Shown here: positions 5,577-8,181 of the stretch, one piece after another
Layout: the number at the start of each line of letters is the position of its first letter
Numbering within the stretch: the stretch's first letter is position 1
Notes under the pieces: model-generated
What the model saw: the letters and a program-made list of their open reading frames with translations, nothing else
What the model was told of the DNA's origin: nothing
The model's database searches: none
Made by a program: the position numbers and the translations under genes
Source of the DNA: Kiritimatiellia bacterium
Lineage (GTDB): Bacteria > Verrucomicrobiota > Kiritimatiellia > JAAZAB01
Reading direction: 5' to 3'
Assembly (NCBI GenBank): GCA_018400335.1
Contig: JAGYMT010000054.1
Coordinates: 1 to 8,181, forward strand
Length of the DNA stretch: 8,181 bases

Positions 5577-7340
5577 TCACTTACTCTGCACGCGGACCTC
5601 GCCGAGATATTTCGTGCGCAATGTCGCTGTTTCTCCGTCGAAATCGAACTTCACATCGGGTTGAGTTTCGCCCTTGTAGGGGAAGAGCAGTGTGGCGATG
5701 CGAATGGGCAGTGCGCCCTTTCTGGTCTGCGAGAAAGCGGGGGCGGGCTCGATCTTGTTGTAACCATCGGAATACCAGCCGCCGCGCGGATTCTCCTGCC
5801 CTTCTTCAATGTGCGTGTCGGTTACGTCTCCGGCGCCGACCGGCCACAGCAGCAGGTTGGCGTCGGAGTTTTCTGTTCGCACGCGCGTTCCATCGAGCAC
5901 AACCTTGCCGGGCGCGAACTGGAATCGGGATTCGATTGAATGATCTCCGTCGCCGGTGAGCGTGTCGAAGATCACCCAGCAGCGCTCGCGGACAAAAACT
6001 ATTTCGCGGCGGTGGACGACCTTGATGGCGTTATTCTTGCCATAGCCGAAGTCGTAAGTTCCCGCCGCGCGGACCTCCTCGTCGCTTGCCGACCATTCGA
6101 TGTCCAGTGGCGCCTTGGCTATCCAAGTGTTCGGATGCGCGCGACTGTTCTGGCCCTCGCCGTCCACCATGATGGTAGAGTGCGCGCGGGTGGTTATCAG
6201 GTATGGATAGAACGAGCGCGCGGACCAGTCGTAAAGATGCCGGCCGGGATCAACGAGGAAATTGTGTCCGTAGGCGAACAGCCAGAACCCCAGTTTATCC
6301 TCATGCTGATGTCCGCGTCCGAACGGACCGGCATCGAAGGCGAGATAGAGGTCGCCCTTGTCCGGACGCTGCCGCAGGAAGGCGACTCCGGCGTAAGGAA
6401 AAAATTCCGGTCCAAGCTCGCTCTCCGGCCGAAGGAAATTGCCGAGTCCCGCGCTATCAAGCAAGCGGCGAAGATCGGGCACGGACCCGGGATCGGAGTC
6501 GTTGAAAGCAAGTTGTTTGCTGCCATCGGGAACGACGGCTTGTTGAGTGTATTGGACCATTTTCCGCAATGTTTCGAGCGTCGCGGGCGTCAGATCGGAA
6601 CCGAGCGACCGCAATGAACGAGCGGCGCTGAGCAGATTGTTGATCACGACCCTGTGGTAATGCGGCGTAAGCTCGTCCTGGACTCCATCCGGAAGCACCT
6701 GCTCGGCGATCTGGACATCCATGGTAGTCCGGCAGTACTCGATCCAGCGATCGGCATCCTTGAACACCGGCAGCGCTTCGAGAGTGGCGAGCATGCCCAT
6801 GCAGCCGATCGTCGGCCAGTTGCCGCTGTGTCCGTTCGTCACAATCTCAAGATATGCGAGGTGGTCGTGCAGCGATTTCAGGATGCGCAGCAGCTCCAGA
6901 GGTTCTACCTGACCGTAAGCGGCCAGGGTTTTGACCGTTCGGCTCCATGCCGCGGCGTGTATGGTGAGATTGAGATAGGCCCCGAAGGCGTATTTTTCGA
7001 TGTTGAAGGATCGTCCGAAATCGCATTTTGCGATCCAGTCAAGGATCAGTTCCTTTGCTTTGCGCGCATAGCGGACATCCCCTGTTGCCTCGTACGCCGT
7101 CGTGAGCGGTCCCAGGTAAGAAAACCGGTGCAGATCGTGGCCCCAGTGCCAGGTGCCCGGGTTGAATTCCCAGTCAATATCCTCGGCGAGCTGATGCTTT
7201 TCGCCGTAGAAATTGAAACGGTTCTCCAGCGCGTCGTTCGCCGCTTCATCCGCTGCGGCGTCCAGCTCCGGCTTCTTGGAGGGCGGTTCGGAGCGGCAGG
7301 CTGCCAGCAGGGTGTCGAGAGCGCGGGACAGAGTGACCAA
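5577..7340 (-). CDS. Heparinase II/III-family polysaccharide lyase (start uncertain)
   Basis: This is a predicted lyase that would cleave a uronate-containing polysaccharide by beta-elimination. The first ~290 residues are helix-rich, like the (alpha/alpha)6 toroid of the family. They carry the conserved TNGHSGNWPT (H171) and PDGVQDELTPHYH (H227, H229) stretches. The C-terminal half is the beta-sandwich Heparinase_II/III region: GRGHQHEDKLGF (H344, H346), FLVDPGRHLYD (361-371), and TTRAHSTIMVDG (H387). These match the H-x-H-x-D, DPG and AH(S/N)T-x-x-VDG landmarks. The set resembles PL12/PL15/PL17-like enzymes; the substrate (heparan sulfate, alginate, other) cannot be read off. No signal peptide is present. 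The frame opens with TTG immediately after an in-frame TGA, with no Shine-Dalgarno. The true N-terminus may thus be truncated, frameshifted or unusually initiated. It is the first gene of the probable three-gene operon. Confidence 0.85.
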   Translation of the reverse strand: MVTLSRALDTLLAACRSEPPSKKPELDAAADEAANDALENRFNFYGEKHQLAEDIDWEFNPGTWHWGHDLHRFSYLGPLTTAYEATGDVRYARKAKELILDWIAKCDFGRSFNIEKYAFGAYLNLTIHAAAWSRTVKTLAAYGQVEPLELLRILKSLHDHLAYLEIVTNGHSGNWPTIGCMGMLATLEALPVFKDADRWIEYCRTTMDVQIAEQVLPDGVQDELTPHYHRVVINNLLSAARSLRSLGSDLTPATLETLRKMVQYTQQAVVPDGSKQLAFNDSDPGSVPDLRRLLDSAGLGNFLRPESELGPEFFPYAGVAFLRQRPDKGDLYLAFDAGPFGRGHQHEDKLGFWLFAYGHNFLVDPGRHLYDWSARSFYPYLITTRAHSTIMVDGEGQNSRAHPNTWIAKAPLDIEWSASDEEVRAAGTYDFGYGKNNAIKVVHRREIVFVRERCWVIFDTLTGDGDHSIESRFQFAPGKVVLDGTRVRTENSDANLLLWPVGAGDVTDTHIEEGQENPRGGWYSDGYNKIEPAPAFSQTRKGALPIRIATLLFPYKGETQPDVKFDFDGETATLRTKYLGEVRVQSK

Positions 7341-7384
7341 TCACTGGCTACAAAACACATCGGTACACAAAGCCGTTTTCCTGA

Positions 7385-7399
7385 TGTGAACGCTTCACA
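7385..7399. promoter_or_regulatory. LacI-type operator-like palindrome upstream of the lyase
   Basis: TGTGAACGCTTCACA has 6-bp arms (TGTGAA/TTCACA) around a CGC centre. It lies 45-59 nt upstream of the first codon of the lyase reading frame. It resembles LacI/GalR-family operators and is close to the ideal lac operator theme TGTGAGCGCTCACA. Such regulators commonly control carbohydrate catabolic genes. A CRP-like reading (TGTGA-N6-TCACA) fits less well because the spacer is five bases. No regulator gene is in the window. Confidence 0.4.
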
Positions 7400-7408
7400 C
7401 CCCTCATA

Positions 7409-7430
7409 CAATGCAATCTGCAATGCAGTC
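7409..7430. repeat. 12-bp-spaced direct repeat with embedded palindrome
   Basis: CAATGCA occurs at 7409-7415 and again at 7421-7427, a period of 12 bp, with partial identity continuing (TC after one variable base). The second copy overlaps a small palindrome, CTGCAATGCAG (7418-7428). The position, about 70-90 nt upstream of the lyase frame, would suit an activator or response-regulator site. No good -35/-10 pair could be aligned next to it; a TATGAG -10-like hexamer lies just downstream on the minus strand. Confidence 0.25.
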
Positions 7431-7442
7431 GACAGAGGTATT

Positions 7443-7547
7443 ATGTCAGCCGAAATGAATGGGGAATTCGGTCTGCAGAAGGATGTCTCAGGACCGGAAG
7501 CTCTGCTTGTAATCAGAAACCTCCAGGAATTAAATAAAATAGAATAA
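7443..7547 (+). CDS. Possible small ORF, 34 residues, unknown
   Basis: This is the only plus-strand ORF outside the antisense shadow of the lyase that has gene-like surroundings. The ATG at 7443 is preceded by AGAGG (7434-7438) with a short 4-nt spacer. The TAA at 7545-7547 is followed 30 nt later by a strong plus-oriented terminator. The peptide starts MSAEMNGEF and ends RNLQELNKIE. It is soluble-looking and mixed-charge, with no membrane segment, cysteine or recognised domain. The same frame stays open far upstream across the lyase antisense strand, so being open is not evidence by itself. It could be a real small gene, the leftover 3' end of a gene cut at the composition break, or chance. 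I do not recognise it. Confidence 0.3.
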   Translation: MSAEMNGEFGLQKDVSGPEALLVIRNLQELNKIE

Positions 7548-7558
7548 GGATTTTATTA
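7534..7558. repeat. AT-only inverted repeat at the small ORF end
   Basis: AATAAAAT (7534-7541) and ATTTTATT (7551-7558) form a perfect 8-bp inverted repeat around 9 nt, spanning the TAA stop of the possible small ORF. With only A/T pairs the hairpin would be weak, and such repeats arise by chance in AT-rich DNA. Recorded for completeness. Confidence 0.2.
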
Positions 7559-7577
7559 ATAGATCGGTAGGAATAAC

Positions 7578-7616
7578 AAAGGGCCACTCAGTGTCAAACT
7601 GCGGTGGCCTTTTTTG
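7578..7616. terminator. Rho-independent terminator, probably bidirectional
   Basis: The stem is AAAGGGCCAC (7578-7587) against GTGGCC plus T's (7604-7613), including one G-T pair. After a small internal bulge, an inner CAGT/ACTG stem (7589-7592 with 7598-7601) closes on a GTCAA loop. On the plus strand six to seven T's follow, a textbook tail that would end the possible small ORF transcript. On the minus strand the tail is CCCTTTGTTATT, weaker but usable, and it sits 36 nt past the stop of the beta-barrel gene. It therefore probably insulates the beta-barrel gene from the lyase operon. Confidence 0.85.
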
Positions 7617-7651
7617 ATTGATTGAAGTCTTTATCGTTTTACAGGGATCTT

Positions 7652-8181
7652 CTAAAAAGTCTTTTCATAACCTGCCCTGATTTTCATAACGGGAGCAACT
7701 CTGTAAAGATCATGTCCTCCGAAACTTGCTTCTGGCTCATTACCTACGGTCTCGTCTATGTCAACAAACACTCTGTTCCCTCCTCTTCCAATTTTAATAC
7801 GAAGATAGAGTGCTGCAAACTGAAAAGATTCCATTATAACAGAAGATTCATCTCCATCATACGAATTTTGACTAATAAGCTCATCGGAAGTGTACCAGAA
7901 ACCAACACCGAAACCGGGAGCAATTGTGATAAAGTCAGATATATGCCACCTCTCAAGATACCAGATTATCCCGGAACCGACTGTGAAGGTAAAAGTTGGA
8001 AAGGGAGTTCGACCATACATCGTATTATCTCCAGCAGCAAAAGCCATTTCCAGGTTTAGTCGGCTTTTTTTAAATTTCAAGCCTGGCGCCAATGTAAAAC
8101 CATAAGACTGTATGGTATTGGTAAATTCAGAAACATGATACCATCCCTGAAAATGAACCGTACCTGGATAACGGATTTGAT
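7652..8181 (-). CDS. Outer-membrane beta-barrel-like protein, C-terminal part (start outside window)
   Basis: The frame is open from the window edge to TAG at 7652-7654, giving 175 visible residues. The TTG at 8092 is not the start, because coding continues upstream through YPGTVHFQGWYHVSEFTNT and similar residues. The sequence has alternating hydrophobic and polar residues, aromatic girdle-like positions and many glycines: FITIAPGFGVGFWY, FQFAALYLRIKIG, VAPVMKIRAGYEKTF. It ends in phenylalanine, the usual BAM-recognition residue of outer-membrane barrels. Together these suggest the last five or six strands of a barrel (porin-like or OmpW/OprF-sized), implying a Gram-negative envelope. No family is recognised. 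The gene is much more AT-rich than the rest of the window (roughly 35-42% GC in two sampled 60-base stretches). It is separated from the lyase operon by a terminator. Confidence 0.65.
   Translation of the reverse strand, partial: QIRYPGTVHFQGWYHVSEFTNTIQSYGFTLAPGLKFKKSRLNLEMAFAAGDNTMYGRTPFPTFTFTVGSGIIWYLERWHISDFITIAPGFGVGFWYTSDELISQNSYDGDESSVIMESFQFAALYLRIKIGRGGNRVFVDIDETVGNEPEASFGGHDLYRVAPVMKIRAGYEKTF

Noticed and set aside
5250..6617. Two long plus-strand open frames (229 and 225 codons) opposite the UroD-like and lyase genes
   Set aside because: They are shadows of minus-strand genes with recognisable motifs. Their translations show no domain, and the first crosses from the UroD-like gene into the lyase.
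7385..7399. CRP site reading of the palindrome
   Set aside because: The TGTGA/TCACA halves are separated by five rather than six bases, and the central ACGCT fits LacI-type operators better.
6654..7547. 297-codon plus-strand open frame antisense to the lyase
   Set aside because: It is the complement of a well-conserved lyase coding region; the long opening follows from GC-rich codon structure. Only its last 34 codons, beyond the lyase, were considered separately.
8090..8092. TTG at 8092 as the start of the beta-barrel gene
   Set aside because: The frame remains open and protein-like to the window edge, no ribosome binding site precedes this TTG, and a signal peptide is absent there, so the true start lies outside.
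1..8181. tRNA, rRNA, riboswitch, CRISPR, integrase or attachment sites
   Set aside because: Reading both strands by eye, I found no tRNA-like cloverleaf, ribosomal RNA segment, known riboswitch core, repeat-spacer array or recombinase motif. A covariance-model scan could not be run.

Overview
The window looks like accessory chromosomal DNA from a Gram-negative, environmental bacterium. The phylum is an inference. A large secreted C13 peptidase carrying BACON-like, MBG-like and FG-GAP-like modules, a heparinase II/III-type lyase and a UroD-family methyltransferase paralogue are combinations I associate with the PVC group (Kiritimatiellota, Lentisphaerota, Planctomycetota). No marker gene here proves it. 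All confidently called genes lie on the minus strand, so transcription runs from high to low coordinates.

Layout in the order of transcription. (1) 8181 to 7652: the C-terminal 175 residues of an AT-rich outer-membrane beta-barrel-like protein whose start lies beyond the window. (2) 7651 to 7341: a 311-base spacer with a strong, probably bidirectional terminator, a possible 34-codon plus-strand ORF, a LacI-like palindrome and a 12-bp-spaced direct repeat. (3) 7340 to 5577: a heparinase II/III-family polysaccharide lyase with no convincing start codon. (4) 5513 to 4491: a UroD/MtaA-type protein with the His-X-Cys...Cys zinc-site pattern. (5) 4494 to 1813: a secreted caspase-like C13 (legumain-fold) peptidase with Ig-like modules and six C-terminal FG-GAP-like repeats. 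Its start codon overlaps the previous stop codon (ATGA). (6) 1812 to 1638: a REP-like inverted-repeat pair. (7) 1637 to 96: a Pif1-family helicase with a C-terminal WYL domain, whose stop codon lies inside a terminator-like hairpin. Positions 1-78 are flanking sequence I cannot assign.

The lyase, UroD-like and C13 genes look like one operon: gaps of 63 nt and -4 nt on the same strand. A reasonable but untested reading is a glycan or glycoconjugate utilisation locus. The lyase would cleave uronate-containing polymer, the secreted peptidase would act at the cell surface or outside, and the UroD-like enzyme might handle methyl groups. The helicase after the REP pair is probably an independent DNA-maintenance gene.

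Base composition changes sharply near 7340-7450. It is GC-rich to the left and about 35-42% GC in two sampled stretches to the right. The lyase start is also missing at this point. A recombination, integration or assembly junction is therefore possible there.
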